Shown here: positions 7,478 through 7,606 of the stretch, piece by piece | How the letters are laid out: every line of letters starts with the position of its first letter | Position numbering within the stretch: position 1 is the first letter of the stretch | Source: an uncultured Eubacteriales bacterium | GTDB taxonomy: Bacteria > Bacillota > Clostridia > Christensenellales > UBA1242 | Assembly: GCA_948949055.1 (NCBI GenBank) | Contig: CARBWQ010000039.1 | Coordinates: 1-7,606 of the forward strand | Direction: 5' to 3' | DNA: 7,606 nt | Notes under the pieces: generated by a model | What the model was told of the DNA's origin: nothing | Databases searched by the model: none | The model's input: only the letters and a program-made list of their open reading frames with translations | Position numbers and translations under genes: made by a program

Positions 7478-7606
7478 CTTTTATTTTTAAAAAACTTTGA
7501 AAGTAGCGAAGAAATCTCCTTAGACATACTTTCATCAAAAACAATTTCTACTTTATGATTTAATCGTGTACTTGTCAATATCTGATTGCATAGGTCATCG
7601 CCCGAA
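7465..7606 (-). CDS. C-terminal end of an unrecognised gene (5' partial)
   Basis: On the minus strand only one frame is open from the window edge. It runs 46 codons to a TGA at 7467-7465; the other two frames meet stops within about 30 nt. The visible tail includes SGDDLCNQILTSTRLNHKVEI, then IVFDES, then a basic end (FFKNKRKST). Too little is visible to name a family. Its stop lies inside the arm of the shared terminator hairpin, which supports this being a real gene end. The start lies beyond the window. Confidence 0.6.
   Translation of the reverse strand, partial: SGDDLCNQILTSTRLNHKVEIVFDESMSKEISSLLSKFFKNKRKST

Overview
The window is AT-rich, with strong AGGAGG-type ribosome binding sites, compact intrinsic terminators, a PdaB-like sporulation deacetylase and a bicistronic groES-groEL operon. 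Together these point to a low-GC Firmicute, most likely an (uncultured) member of the Clostridia. That placement is an inference from gene content and composition; no rRNA is present to confirm it.

Layout from left to right: the 3' part of an unrecognised gene with one central membrane segment (1-1062, plus, 5' end outside the window), closed by a terminator. Next is a two-gene plus-strand unit: a membrane-anchored PdaB-type polysaccharide deacetylase (1307-2071), then a double OB-fold single-stranded-DNA-binding-like protein (2125-2802). Facing it, and sharing its terminator, is a membrane-anchored protein with a SPOR-like region (2832-3593, minus). Divergent from that is groES-groEL (3746-5657, plus), followed by a shared terminator and a small XRE-type HTH regulator (5686-5925, minus). 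A classical short-chain dehydrogenase/reductase (6062-6850, minus) and a membrane protein with a C-terminal SHOCT-like motif (6970-7446, plus) are transcribed divergently from back-to-back, near-consensus promoters. The window ends in the C-terminal 46 codons of another minus-strand gene (7465-7606).

The genes look like ordinary chromosomal core and housekeeping genes. The deacetylase and the SPOR-like protein both suggest envelope or spore-cortex peptidoglycan work. GroES and GroEL form the chaperonin. The others are single-gene units. Strand switches are frequent, and almost every convergent junction carries one hairpin that can terminate transcription from both sides. I saw no rRNA, tRNA, CRISPR array, insertion sequence or phage gene, and no convincing new multi-gene system. 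The points worth a second look are the chaperonin control region (no CIRCE, a perfect palindrome at the -10), the GroEL lacking a GGM tail, the dyad and hairpin in front of the HTH gene, the unrecognised first gene, and the SPOR-like protein.
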